Made by a program: the position numbers and the translations under genes. This document shows positions 1 to 6,600 of a DNA stretch of 64,000 bases, piece after piece. The number at the start of each line of letters is the position of its first letter. Position 1 is the stretch's first letter. The notes beneath the pieces are model-generated. The model worked only from the letters and a program-made list of their open reading frames with translations, was not told the DNA's origin and made no database searches. The stretch covers positions 62,001-126,000 of the forward strand of contig NZ_CP016170.1 in assembly GCF_001676705.1 (NCBI RefSeq). The letters run 5' to 3'. Source of the stretch: Bordetella bronchialis. GTDB lineage: Bacteria; Pseudomonadota; Gammaproteobacteria; Burkholderiales; Burkholderiaceae_B.

Positions 1-285
1 GATCACATAGACCAGGCCATTGCCGACCAGCAGCCACATGACCGCGAAATGCCAGATGGTGGCCGCGCCCAGCCAGCCGCCCAGCGTGGCCCATTGCGGA
101 AAACTGAAGCCGAAGATCGGCGATGCGTTATAGATGCCCCACCCGCTCATGAACATGCAGGCCATGGCGTAGACGTTGAGCCAGTGGGTGATGCGCACAT
201 ACAGGGCATGGACGCGCGGTCGCCCACGGGGCCCGGGCGCGGCGCCTTCGCGCCGGACCGCGTCGGATAAGGTGCGTGCGGACAA
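1..285 (-). CDS. Cytochrome b/b6-type membrane subunit (partial, 3' end outside window)
   Basis: Only the first 95 codons lie in the window; the gene continues past the left edge. The translation has a first membrane helix beginning YVRITHWLNVYAMACMFM and a second containing TIWHFAVMWLL. The two histidines sit where b561/Ni-Fe-hydrogenase-type cytochrome b subunits bind haem. Such subunits pass electrons between the quinone pool and a partner oxidoreductase in the inner membrane. I place the start at a TTG at 285 preceded by GGGAG; no ATG fits the N-terminal reading. It follows the secreted protein at 405-1031 on the same strand and probably shares its promoter. A molybdopterin oxidoreductase partner beyond the edge is a guess from similar clusters. 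Confidence 0.75.
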   Translation of the reverse strand, partial: MSARTLSDAVRREGAAPGPRGRPRVHALYVRITHWLNVYAMACMFMSGWGIYNASPIFGFSFPQWATLGGWLGAATIWHFAVMWLLVGNGLVYVI

Positions 286-404
286 GGTAGGACTCCCGAA
301 GTCCGATGCGGCCGCGGGGCGGCGCATCGTGGCGGCATAACGGTGGCGTGCATGGGCCGGCGGCGCCGGCGGGCGGCGTCGGTCCCATGCGCATGCGGCT
401 TGGC

Positions 405-1031
405 TTACATGGGCGGGATGGTGCCGTCCTTGCCGGCGATGATGGTGCTTGCCGTCAGGCTGCCGTCGGCGTTCTTGGTCGGGAACACGAGTACCGGCAC
501 ACCGGCCTTGAGCATGCCGCGGTCGCCGGGCTCCATGTACACGATGGGAACGTCGGGCGGCACCACCACGGTTTTCTCGCCGTCCTTGTACTTCACCTTC
601 ATGGTCGTGCCGTTGGTGCCGACCAGGCTGCCAACGGTACCGTTGGTCATCTGGCCGGTCTTGCCGTCGGCGCCCAGCCACGGGCGATTGCCCTCGCCGG
701 AGCCGCGCAGGGATGCGGCGAAGACGTGCACCTCGAGCGCCTTCAGGGTGCCATCGGGCTGCGGCGTGGCGGCGGTGCCGATGAAACTGTCGGGCTTGAT
801 ATCGCTCAGCTTGGCGAGCGACACGGCGCGTACCGCGGCGTCGGCCGGTATCGCCAGGCTGATGTCCTTGCCGTTGCGTGCCTTGATCAGCAGGGTCGTG
901 TCGGTGACCTGCTCGATCTTGCCGCGTACCGCCAGCCGGTTGGCCGGCGGTTGCTGCGCTTGTGCCGCCGCCATGCCGCCCGCCAGCAGCAAGCCGGCGC
1001 ACCATGCTCCAATCCGATAACGCTTGTTCAT
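405..1031 (-). CDS. Secreted protein, DUF5666-like
   Basis: The 208-residue product has a clear Sec signal peptide (GAWCAGLLLAGGMAAAQAQ, cleavage near residue 25). The mature part is beta-rich and has two similar halves, starting near RLAVRGKIEQVTDTTLLIKA and GTVGSLVGTNGTTMKVKYKD. Both halves look like the small OB-like repeats of DUF5666 proteins ('RGxIexVtdttLlik'). No catalytic residues are evident, so a periplasmic accessory or metal-handling role is only inference. It is divergent from the CusRS-type system and separated from it by a regulator palindrome, and it precedes a cytochrome b gene. This suggests a stress-induced periplasmic redox operon. Family assignment is tentative; the reading frame and export are well supported. 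Confidence 0.6.
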   Translation of the reverse strand: MNKRYRIGAWCAGLLLAGGMAAAQAQQPPANRLAVRGKIEQVTDTTLLIKARNGKDISLAIPADAAVRAVSLAKLSDIKPDSFIGTAATPQPDGTLKALEVHVFAASLRGSGEGNRPWLGADGKTGQMTNGTVGSLVGTNGTTMKVKYKDGEKTVVVPPDVPIVYMEPGDRGMLKAGVPVLVFPTKNADGSLTASTIIAGKDGTIPPM

Positions 1032-1141
1032 CCGTTTCTCCGTCAGGCTGTGCCGGGCCGTTGATCGGACCGGCCGGAAGACCCTTGCAGGGTCGCCGGG
1101 CTATCCTGCCTTGCGCGGGGGGACGGAAACATGACGCGCGG

Positions 1142-1157
1142 ATGACAATAATGTCAT
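1142..1157. promoter_or_regulatory. CusR/CopR-like operator palindrome
   Basis: The sequence ATGACAATAATGTCAT has perfect 6-base arms (ATGACA/TGTCAT) around a 4-base spacer. It sits midway between the divergent secreted-protein gene and the response-regulator gene. Boxes bound by the CusR/CopR/HprR group are built as TGACA-spacer-TGTCA, so this is the likely binding site of the regulator encoded at 1210. It would control both directions. Confidence 0.6.
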
Positions 1158-1209
1158 GAACCCGCGCACGCGAATGGATAGAATCGCGGAGAAGCGATAG
1201 AGGTGTCGT

Positions 1210-1905
1210 GTGCGCATACTGGTGGTCGAGGATGACCTCAAAACCGGCGAATACCTGAAAAAAGGGCTGGGCGAATCGGGCTACGCGGTGGATCTGGCGC
1301 GCCACGGCGTCGACGGCCTGCACCTGGCGCTGGAACAGCGCTACGACTTGATCGTGCTGGATGTCATGCTGCCCGGCATCAACGGCTGGCAGATCATGGA
1401 AACCCTGCGCAAGCGCCAGGACGTGCCGGTCCTGTTCCTGACGGCGCGCGATCACCTGCAGGACCGCATCCGCGGCCTCGAGCTCGGCGCCGACGACTAC
1501 CTGGTCAAGCCTTTTTCCTTTACCGAACTGGTGCTGCGCATACGGACACTGCTGCGCCGGGGCGTGGTGCGCGAAGCCGATCATCTGCGCCTGGCGGACC
1601 TGCACATCGACGTGCTGCGACGGCGTGTCACGCGCATGAATACCGCCATCGCCCTGACCACCAAGGAATTCACGCTGCTGCACCTGCTGGCGCGGCGCGA
1701 GGGCGAGGTCCTGTCGCGCGCCATCATCGCGTCCGAGGTCTGGGATATGAATTTCGATAGCGACACCAATGTGGTGGACGTCGCCATCAAGCGCTTGCGG
1801 GCCAAGATAGACCGCCCCTTCGAGCCCAAGCTCATCCATACCGTACGCGGCATAGGCTACGTCTGCGAGGTGCGCGCATGCGCGGACAATGGCGACGCTC
1901 CCTGA
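1210..1905 (+). CDS. OmpR-family response regulator, heavy-metal (CusR/CopR/HprR) type
   Basis: The 231-residue protein has a receiver domain with acidic pocket E7-D8-D9, phospho-acceptor D51 in [10 protein letters not shown], and the conserved Lys in [11 protein letters not shown] winged-helix DNA-binding domain follows ([20 protein letters not shown] and [17 protein letters not shown]). Length and motifs match the heavy-metal response-regulator group that also contains the oxidant-responsive HprR. The start is GTG at 1210 after GAGG. It overlaps the sensor kinase gene by 28 bases, so the two are translationally coupled. The palindrome upstream implies autoregulation. The true signal (copper, other metal or reactive chlorine/peroxide) cannot be read from the sequence. 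Confidence 0.88.
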   Translation: MRILVVEDDLKTGEYLKKGLGESGYAVDLARHGVDGLHLALEQRYDLIVLDVMLPGINGWQIMETLRKRQDVPVLFLTARDHLQDRIRGLELGADDYLVKPFSFTELVLRIRTLLRRGVVREADHLRLADLHIDVLRRRVTRMNTAIALTTKEFTLLHLLARREGEVLSRAIIASEVWDMNFDSDTNVVDVAIKRLRAKIDRPFEPKLIHTVRGIGYVCEVRACADNGDAP

Positions 1906-3347
1906 CGCTGCACACCGCCCTGCTCTTCGCGCTGCTGGCGGCGCTGGTCGTCAGCATGGCGGGCATGTACCTGTACAAGTCCATGGAGGCCAGCATGATC
2001 GCGCGCAGCGATGCCGGCCTGATCGGCCGCGTCGACCGTTTTCGCACCTTGTTGCGCGACACGCTGACGCTGGACGAAATCCGCGCGCGGCCCGCGCTGT
2101 TCGAGAACATGCTGGGCAACGAACGGGACGTCCTGGTCTTCCGCATGCCGGACGCGCAGGCGGTGATGGACATCAACCCCAGCCGCCAGGTATTGCCCGC
2201 CGTGACGCCCGTGGCGGGCGACCGGCCGCTGACGCCCGATGACGTGCACGTGGCCAGCACGGCGCAGGGCGGCGGCATGCGCGTCGTGGCCGCGATGACC
2301 CGGACGCTGGACGGCCAGGCCGTGGAGGTCCAGGCCGCGCATCTGCTGCTGAACGAAACGCGCATGCTGCGGGTCTACCGCAACCAGATCGCGCTGGCCG
2401 TGGCGCTTGCCTTCGTTTCCATCGCGGTGCTCGGCTACCTGGCATTGCGGCGCGGCTTGCGCCCGCTGCGCGCCATGGCGTCGCAGGCGGCGCGCATCAC
2501 GCCGGCCAGCCTGGACCAGCGCCTGAATCTGTCGGATACGCCGTATGAGCTGCGCGAGCTGACCGCGTCCTTCAACGCGATGCTGGACCGGCTGGCGGAC
2601 GGCTATCAACGCCTGACGCAGTTTTCCGCCGACCTGGCCCATGAAATCCGCACGCCCATCGGCGCCCTCATGGGCAATTGCCAGGTGGCCCTGTACCAGC
2701 GCCGCGCGCCGGCCGAGTATGAAAGCGTGCTCGCCTCCAGCCTGGAAGAACTGGAGCGGCTGTCGCGGCTGGTGGAGAACATCCTGTTCCTGGCCCGTGC
2801 GGACAATGCGCAGTCCGCCCTGGATTACACGCAGCTCGACCTGGATGCGGAGCTGCGCCGCGTGGCGGAATATTTCGAAGGCCTGGCGGAGGAGCGCGGC
2901 ATCCGCTTGCAGTGCGTGTGCGACGCACCCGGCGGCCTGTGCGCGGACGCCATCCTGTTTCGCCGTGCCTTGGGCAACCTGGTCGCCAATGCCGTGCGCT
3001 ACGCCGACGCGGACAGCGTCGTCACGCTGTCGGCCCAAGCCCTTGAGGACGAAATCCACGTGCATGTGGACAACCGCGGCGCGCCCATACCGGCCGATCG
3101 GGTGCACAAGCTATTCGATCGCTTCTATCGTGCCGATGTGTCGCGCAGCGCCGGTTCGGATGCCAGTGGCCTGGGGCTGGCGATCGTCCGCGCCATCATG
3201 GGGCTGCACGGTGGCAGTGCGGGAGCGCGGTCGACCGAAGAAGGCCATATCCGCTTCACCTTGCGCTATCCGGCTCGGGCCGAGGCGACAGCGTCACAGG
3301 CGGTGCCGCCGCAGGTGGTGGGTCCCGCCAACGCGACGCGCGTGTGA
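1878..3347 (+). CDS. Sensor histidine kinase, heavy-metal sensor family
   Basis: The 489-residue membrane kinase has a first transmembrane helix at about residues 11-30 and a periplasmic sensor domain to about 170. A second helix ([20 protein letters not shown]) and a HAMP linker follow. The H-box is [19 protein letters not shown] with the phospho-His near residue 255. The N-box is [14 protein letters not shown] and the G-box [16 protein letters not shown]. The domain order and size fit the CusS/IrlS/HprS family, whose substrate is the adjacent response regulator. The ATG at 1878 lies inside the regulator gene. The periplasmic part carries no obvious His/Met metal cluster, so an oxidant signal is as likely as a metal. 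Confidence 0.88.
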   Translation: MRGQWRRSLTLHTALLFALLAALVVSMAGMYLYKSMEASMIARSDAGLIGRVDRFRTLLRDTLTLDEIRARPALFENMLGNERDVLVFRMPDAQAVMDINPSRQVLPAVTPVAGDRPLTPDDVHVASTAQGGGMRVVAAMTRTLDGQAVEVQAAHLLLNETRMLRVYRNQIALAVALAFVSIAVLGYLALRRGLRPLRAMASQAARITPASLDQRLNLSDTPYELRELTASFNAMLDRLADGYQRLTQFSADLAHEIRTPIGALMGNCQVALYQRRAPAEYESVLASSLEELERLSRLVENILFLARADNAQSALDYTQLDLDAELRRVAEYFEGLAEERGIRLQCVCDAPGGLCADAILFRRALGNLVANAVRYADADSVVTLSAQALEDEIHVHVDNRGAPIPADRVHKLFDRFYRADVSRSAGSDASGLGLAIVRAIMGLHGGSAGARSTEEGHIRFTLRYPARAEATASQAVPPQVVGPANATRV

Positions 3348-3462
3348 GCACGCCGCGGTAGGTACGTTCCTGTCGGCAGGGGCGAATCGCCCGTCGTTGC
3401 ACGGCGATATTTTTCCATCCCTCAGTTTCGTCCGATAAATAGAAGCTACATAACCATGACTA

Positions 3463-3494
3463 AGGGTCTTCCCGAATCATGGCCGGCGCATACG
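3463..3494 (+). promoter_or_regulatory. Promoter with degenerate AGGG-CCC box, DUF4148 copy 1
   Basis: AAGGGTCTTCCCGA is followed after 13 bases by CATACG, in the same layout as the promoters of copies 2 and 3 (box, 13 bases, -10-like hexamer ending CCGGCGCA). The box is weaker here: four bases separate GGG and CCC instead of five, and the right arm is CCCGA. The transcript would start near 3501, which supports the GTG start at 3585 over any upstream ATG. Confidence 0.4.
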
Positions 3495-3584
3495 CACGAC
3501 CTCGGGAGTATCGCGGTGCGGCCGGTACGCGACGTACAGGCCGCACACGGCCCGAGCCGATTCAACCGCAGTGGAAGTACCGCC

Positions 3585-3887
3585 GTGTATACCAAGACCG
3601 TCATTTCTTCTTTGATTCTTTCTTTCGCCGGCCTCGGCGCCGTCCGTGCCGAGGCCGCACCCGATGTGGGGCTCGGGCGGCCCCCGGTGCATACCTATGC
3701 CAGCGATGGCCGCACCTCCAGCGAGGACTTGAACAACATCCCCTTCGGCGGCATGCCGGGCCAGGCGGAAAGCGGCCTGACACGGGAGCAAGTCCTGGCC
3801 GAGTTGCGCGACGCCCCCCGTCCCGGCCCCTTCGATGAACTACCCCTCGGGCAAGGGGATTCCGGATCTGGAGACGCCGGCTTCTGA
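3585..3887 (+). CDS. DUF4148-like small secreted protein, copy 1 (divergent)
   Basis: This is a 100-residue exported protein whose N-terminus (MYTKTVISSLILSFAGLGAVRAEA) is clearly related to the two downstream paralogs (KTIVSALILSFAAIGAAQA). The mature part keeps the family pattern NNIPFGGMPGQAESGLTREQVLAELRDA, compared with NTPFQGVYGQ...SRDQVVAQLEQA. The start is a GTG spaced from GGAAG exactly like the starts of copies 2 and 3; the in-frame ATG at 3456 lies upstream of the predicted promoter and is rejected. The C-terminal half has diverged and lacks the second NxPF repeat region. Function is unknown; DUF4148 proteins are periplasmic or secreted, often stress-associated. Confidence 0.7.
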   Translation: MYTKTVISSLILSFAGLGAVRAEAAPDVGLGRPPVHTYASDGRTSSEDLNNIPFGGMPGQAESGLTREQVLAELRDAPRPGPFDELPLGQGDSGSGDAGF

Positions 3888-4084
3888 CCGCGAGACACGT
3901 GACTTCGGGGGCCATTCCCGCGCCAGGAATGGATCCGCCGGTCACGGCTCGGCCGACGCTCCATTCGATGAGCCCCATCCTATGCCGGCAACCCCGTTAA
4001 TAGTTTGCTTCGATGGTGCCGATAGCGACGATGATGGAATAAATCTGGATTGCTCCAGAAATTGGAAAGATGATTTTCTCGGAT

Positions 4085-4118
4085 CAGGGTTTATCCCTAG
4101 GCTTGGGCGGCGCAGAAT
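4085..4118 (+). promoter_or_regulatory. Promoter with GGGTTTATCCCTA box, DUF4148 copy 2
   Basis: CAGGGTTTATCCCTA (4085-4099) contains the inverted repeat AGGG-TTTAT-CCCT. CAGAAT (4113-4118) follows 13 bases later as the -10. TTTATC at 4090-4095 takes the -35 position with the ideal 17-base spacing. The layout is base-for-base like that at 5059. The palindrome covering a poor -35 suggests an activator or repressor of the response-regulator type. The rest of the 330-base gap from 3888 shows no gene. Confidence 0.55.
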
Positions 4119-4217
4119 GCGTTTCATCGGGAACAGCAACGGACATCGCGAACTTTCCCAAGCAAGCAGATCGCGATGCACGGCCCGAATCACTTAACCA
4201 GGACTAGGAGTACTGCC

Positions 4218-4541
4218 ATGAAAGCCAAGACCATCGTTTCCGCTCTGATTCTTTCGTTCGCCGCCATCGGCGCGGCCCAAGCGGGCACCCCGCGCGGCGA
4301 TTCGGACAACACGCCGTTCCAAGGCGTGTACGGCCAGCAAGCCAGCAGCGTGAGCCGCGACCAAGTGGTTGCGCAGCTGGAACAAGCGCGCGCCGCGGGC
4401 CTGACGGGTAACGCCGACAGCGACAACGCGCCGTTTACCGCCCAGGCCGATACGCCCTCCATCCCCGCTGTCGCGCAAGGCGGTGGCGTGCATGGCGACC
4501 TGGCCTTCGGCGACATCGACAACCAGCCCTTCCAAGGCTAA
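4218..4541 (+). CDS. DUF4148-like small secreted protein, copy 2
   Basis: The product has 107 residues: a signal peptide (MKAKTIVSALILSFAAIGAAQA, cut after AQA) and an 85-residue mature chain. The mature chain carries the repeated motif D-N-x-PF three times (DSDNTPFQG, DSDNAPFTA, DIDNQPFQG) around a charged helix SRDQVVAQLEQARAAGL. That helix is the DUF4148 hallmark. The start ATG has AGGAG seven bases upstream. It is about 75% identical by eye to copy 3, so this is a recent tandem duplication. No enzyme motif is present; the acidic DxDN repeats might bind cations, which is inference only. Confidence 0.8.
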   Translation: MKAKTIVSALILSFAAIGAAQAGTPRGDSDNTPFQGVYGQQASSVSRDQVVAQLEQARAAGLTGNADSDNAPFTAQADTPSIPAVAQGGGVHGDLAFGDIDNQPFQG

Positions 4542-4606
4542 GCCCGGAAGGGGCCGGGATGGCCCAGCCCTTGCCGCGTCGAGCTGGAAGGGCGATGAAA
4601 CAAGCA

Positions 4607-4636
4607 GGCCCTTCCAGGCTGGCGCCTGGAAGGGCC
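4607..4636 (+). terminator. Strong hairpin after DUF4148 copy 2
   Basis: A perfect 13-bp stem (GGCCCTTCCAGGC / GCCTGGAAGGGCC) closes on the loop TGGC, 66 bases after the stop codon. No T-run follows, so it may be an mRNA-protecting 3' hairpin or a weak terminator. A second imperfect hairpin, GTGGCGTG...CACGCCAC with inner CCGGCC/GGCCGG, lies at 4669-4710. Confidence 0.5.
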
Positions 4637-4744
4637 GAATGAAGTAGCAAGACATTGAAGTAGCAAGCGTGGCGTGACGCCACACCGGCCGCGAAGGCCG
4701 GACACGCCACCAGGAAGTCCTGCCGTTCATGCCAGCAAGGGTGA

Positions 4745-4833
4745 ACGGTTCCCCCGGCGAGAGGCGGGGGATGCTGTGTTGGCAGTCCTCTCGGTGCAGT
4801 ACGGTCGGCCCCCTTACGGGGGCCGATTTGTTT
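4745..4833 (+). ncRNA. Pseudoknot-capable RNA element with terminator, copy A
   Basis: In the 620-base gap between DUF4148 copies 2 and 3 there is a stem CCCCCG/CGGGGG (4751-4756, 4765-4770) with the 8-base loop GCGAGAGG. The loop sequence GAGAGG (4759-4764) is complementary to CCTCTC at 4787-4792, which would form an H-type pseudoknot. GGTGCAGTAC follows directly, and then the terminator hairpin TCGGCCCCC/GGGGGCCGA (4805-4826) with TTTGTTT. The same architecture recurs at 5561-5647 with a different loop and linker. I do not recognise the family. It could be a 3'UTR-derived small RNA or a cis-regulatory element. Confidence 0.45.
4805..4833 (+). terminator. Rho-independent terminator of copy A element
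   Basis: The 9-bp stem TCGGCCCCC/GGGGGCCGA has the loop TTAC and is followed by TTTGTTT. It ends the DUF4148 copy 2 transcription unit. Confidence 0.75.
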
Positions 4834-5058
4834 GGCGGCGGCCCAGTCTTGCGCGCGCTGATTCGGCGCTTCTCGCTCATATCGCGGCAGGTCCGCCGAC
4901 CAGCTCCCGGGCGTGCTCCCGTCTCCTGGCCGGTTGGGAGACCTGGGCAATCGTAAATGACACAGCGCGCTACATAGCACGACACTATCGATTAATGGTT
5001 ATTCACACCGTAACATTTGTCCATTAGTCCGCTATTTGGAAAAGTATATTCGCATGAC

Positions 5059-5092
5059 TAGGGTTTATCCCTATGATTCTCCGGCGCACAAT
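5059..5092 (+). promoter_or_regulatory. Promoter with TAGGGTTTATCCCTA box, DUF4148 copy 3
   Basis: TAGGGTTTATCCCTA (5059-5073) is a 15-base near-perfect palindrome, followed after 13 bases by the -10 CACAAT (5087-5092). TTTATC occupies the -35 position 17 bases upstream. The start site would fall near 5099, giving a leader of about 60 bases before the ATG at 5162. It is the best copy of the box shared by all three DUF4148 genes. Confidence 0.6.
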
Positions 5093-5161
5093 AGTCACGT
5101 GTCGGGGACGAGCGCAAAACACAGAACCGCCATCCCCTCAATCGACTATTGGAGAAGTGCC

Positions 5162-5491
5162 ATGAAAATCCAGACCATTGTTTCTTCCGTCGCCCTGTCC
5201 CTGGCCCTGGTGGCCGGTGCGCAAGCGGGTACTCCCCGTGGCGATACGGACAACATCCCGTTCCAAGGCGTCTATGGCCAGGTGGACAGCAATGCCGCCA
5301 GCCGTGCCGACGTGGTTGCCCAGCTGCAACAAGCCCGGGCGGCCGGCCTGACCGGCAACGACGACGTGGACAACGCGCCCTTCACCGCCCAGGCGGAAGC
5401 GCCCTCCGCGCCGGCCGTTGCGCAAAGCGGCAGCGTGCACGGCGACGTCGCCTTCGGCGACATCGATAACCAGCCGTTCCAAGGCGTCTAA
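5162..5491 (+). CDS. DUF4148-like small secreted protein, copy 3
   Basis: The 109-residue paralog of copy 2 has the signal peptide MKIQTIVSSVALSLALVAGAQA. Its mature chain repeats DTDNIPFQG, DVDNAPFTA and DIDNQPFQG around the helix SRADVVAQLQQARAAGL. ATG 5162 is preceded by GGAG at the right distance. The gene is bounded by its own boxed promoter and a terminator-ended RNA element, so each copy is a separate transcription unit rather than part of an operon. Function is unknown; the high similarity to copy 2 and the matched control elements suggest dosage or differential-expression value. Confidence 0.8.
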   Translation: MKIQTIVSSVALSLALVAGAQAGTPRGDTDNIPFQGVYGQVDSNAASRADVVAQLQQARAAGLTGNDDVDNAPFTAQAEAPSAPAVAQSGSVHGDVAFGDIDNQPFQGV

Positions 5492-5554
5492 GCCGGAACG
5501 GCCGGGCGCCGGCGGACACGCCGGCCGACCAGACCGGCCACTCGCTCACAAGGC

Positions 5555-5647
5555 AGGGTGGCGGCCCCGAAGAGAGGCGGGGCGTCTTCCGGTGCTCCTC
5601 TCGGTGCAGTACCCATCGGCCCCGCCCTCACGGGGCCGATGTCTTTT
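5555..5647 (+). ncRNA. Pseudoknot-capable RNA element with terminator, copy B
   Basis: This is the second copy of the element at 4745. The stem CCCCG/CGGGG (5565-5569, 5578-5582) has the 8-base loop AAGAGAGG. Loop GAGAGG (5572-5577) is complementary to CCTCTC (5597-5602). GGTGCAGTAC follows at 5603-5612, then a terminator hairpin. The loop start, linker (14 instead of 16 bases) and terminator stem differ from copy A while the pairings and GGTGCAGTAC stay fixed. This pattern suggests selection on structure, although two copies cannot prove covariation. Confidence 0.45.
5615..5647 (+). terminator. Rho-independent terminator of copy B element
   Basis: The 10-bp stem ATCGGCCCCG/CGGGGCCGAT has the loop CCCTCA and is followed by GTCTTTT. 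It overlaps the 3' end of the convergent udgX gene, whose stop is at 5628. Confidence 0.75.
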
Positions 5648-6326
5648 CGGCGATGCGTCCGGCTAACCGCAGCGCCTGGACCAGCGCGGCGTAGGCCATC
5701 TGGCGCGATGCCTCGTCCGGCGCGCGCAGGATGAAAGAAGGGTGGTAGGTCGGTACCACCGTCAGGTCGCCTGCCTGCATCGGCTGGCCCAGGTTGGCGG
5801 TCAGGCGCACGTCGGCACGCTGCATCAGCGCCCGCAGCGCCGTCGCGCCCAGTGCCACGGCGACGCGTGGCCGCACGGACGCAAGCTCCTTTTCCAGCCA
5901 GTAATGGCAGGCCATCACTTCGCGTTGCGCCGGCGTCTTGTGCATGCGCCGCTTGCCGCGGGGGAACCATTTGAAGTGCTTCACCGCGTTGGTCACGAAT
6001 ACGTCGTCGCGGCGGACGTCGGCCTCTACGAGCGCGCGATCCAGCAGGCCGCCCGCCGGACCGACGAAAGGTTCGCCGGCCTTGTCTTCCTGGTCGCCCG
6101 GCTGTTCCCCGACCAGCAGGATGGCGGCGCGGCGCGGGCCGCGTCCCGGCACCGGCTGGGTGGCGTCATGCCAGAGCGCGCAGCGCCGGCATTCGTCCAG
6201 GGTGGCCGGTCGCTGGTCGGGCTGGACACGGTCTTCCCCGCCCGGCTCGGTCTGGGCATCGGCGCCGGCAGTCGGGCGGGCCGGGCGGCGGGATGCAGGC
6301 GACGGATTCCGGTGGCGAGCAGTCAT
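5628..6326 (-). CDS. udgX: UdgX-type uracil-DNA glycosylase
   Basis: The 232-residue protein has the UDG family 4/UdgX fold. It shows CRRCALWHDATQ (iron-sulfur cysteines), motif 1 LLVGEQPGDQED, then FVGPAGGLLDRAL, VTNAVKHFKW, and motif 2 HPSFILR. The insert GKRRMHKTP matches the UdgX-specific R-loop (KRRIH), whose histidine forms a covalent bond with the excised uracil site. Glu-Gln in GEQPG instead of GEAPG is also typical of UdgX. The start is ATG 6326, with no good ribosome site upstream. The longer open frame reads through 13-bp repeats and is rejected. It acts in DNA uracil repair and may protect single-stranded DNA. Confidence 0.85.
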   Translation of the reverse strand: MTARHRNPSPASRRPARPTAGADAQTEPGGEDRVQPDQRPATLDECRRCALWHDATQPVPGRGPRRAAILLVGEQPGDQEDKAGEPFVGPAGGLLDRALVEADVRRDDVFVTNAVKHFKWFPRGKRRMHKTPAQREVMACHYWLEKELASVRPRVAVALGATALRALMQRADVRLTANLGQPMQAGDLTVVPTYHPSFILRAPDEASRQMAYAALVQALRLAGRIAEKTSAP

Positions 6327-6336
6327 GGCGGATTCA

Positions 6337-6414
6337 GGCGGCGAACAAGGGTGGCAAACATGGGCGGCAAACAAGGACGGCAAACAAGGGCGGTAAACAG
6401 GGATGACAAACAGG
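6337..6414. repeat. Six 13-bp tandem repeats upstream of udgX
   Basis: Six consecutive 13-base units follow the pattern GGCGGCAAACAAG with a few substitutions, for example GGTGGCAAACATG, GACGGCAAACAAG and GATGACAAACAGG. They start 11 bases before the udgX start codon and would form its leader or promoter. Thirteen is not a multiple of three, which argues against coding and makes slippage-based variation possible. Confidence 0.8.
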
Positions 6415-6501
6415 GGCGACGGGGCGACGGGCAAAGCGCCGCGCGCCGGACGACTGCCGACAGCCCCGCGCGTGCAAGAACCGCACCCGCTTCCTCCCAT
6501 G

Positions 6502-6554
6502 CCCTAGCGTTCTAGGGTAAGTACCAAATATGGTACGCACACCAAAAATGGTAT
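6502..6554. promoter_or_regulatory. Three tandem operator palindromes before the Bug/hydroxylase cluster
   Basis: CCCTAG-CGTT-CTAGGG (6502-6517), GTACCA-AATA-TGGTAC (6521-6536) and ACCA-AAAA-TGGT (6541-6552) lie in a row, the last two 20 bases apart (same helix face). The ACCA-N4-TGGT form is typical of FadR-type GntR regulators. A related box lies at 7638. No regulator gene is adjacent; the GntR gene at 46804 is a possible but unproven partner. Confidence 0.5.
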
Positions 6555-6600
6555 CGTGCGCGGCATAACCCGTAATTCGGGGTCCAAGGGGATTTCCACG

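Noticed and set aside
3456..3584. N-terminal extension of DUF4148 copy 1 from ATG 3456
   Set aside because: It would place residues before the signal peptide and start upstream of the predicted transcript start; GTG 3585 aligns with the paralog starts.
6327..6500. N-terminal extension of udgX through the 13-bp repeats
   Set aside because: The repeat unit is not a multiple of three and the extension has no family similarity; UdgX proteins begin near ATG 6326.
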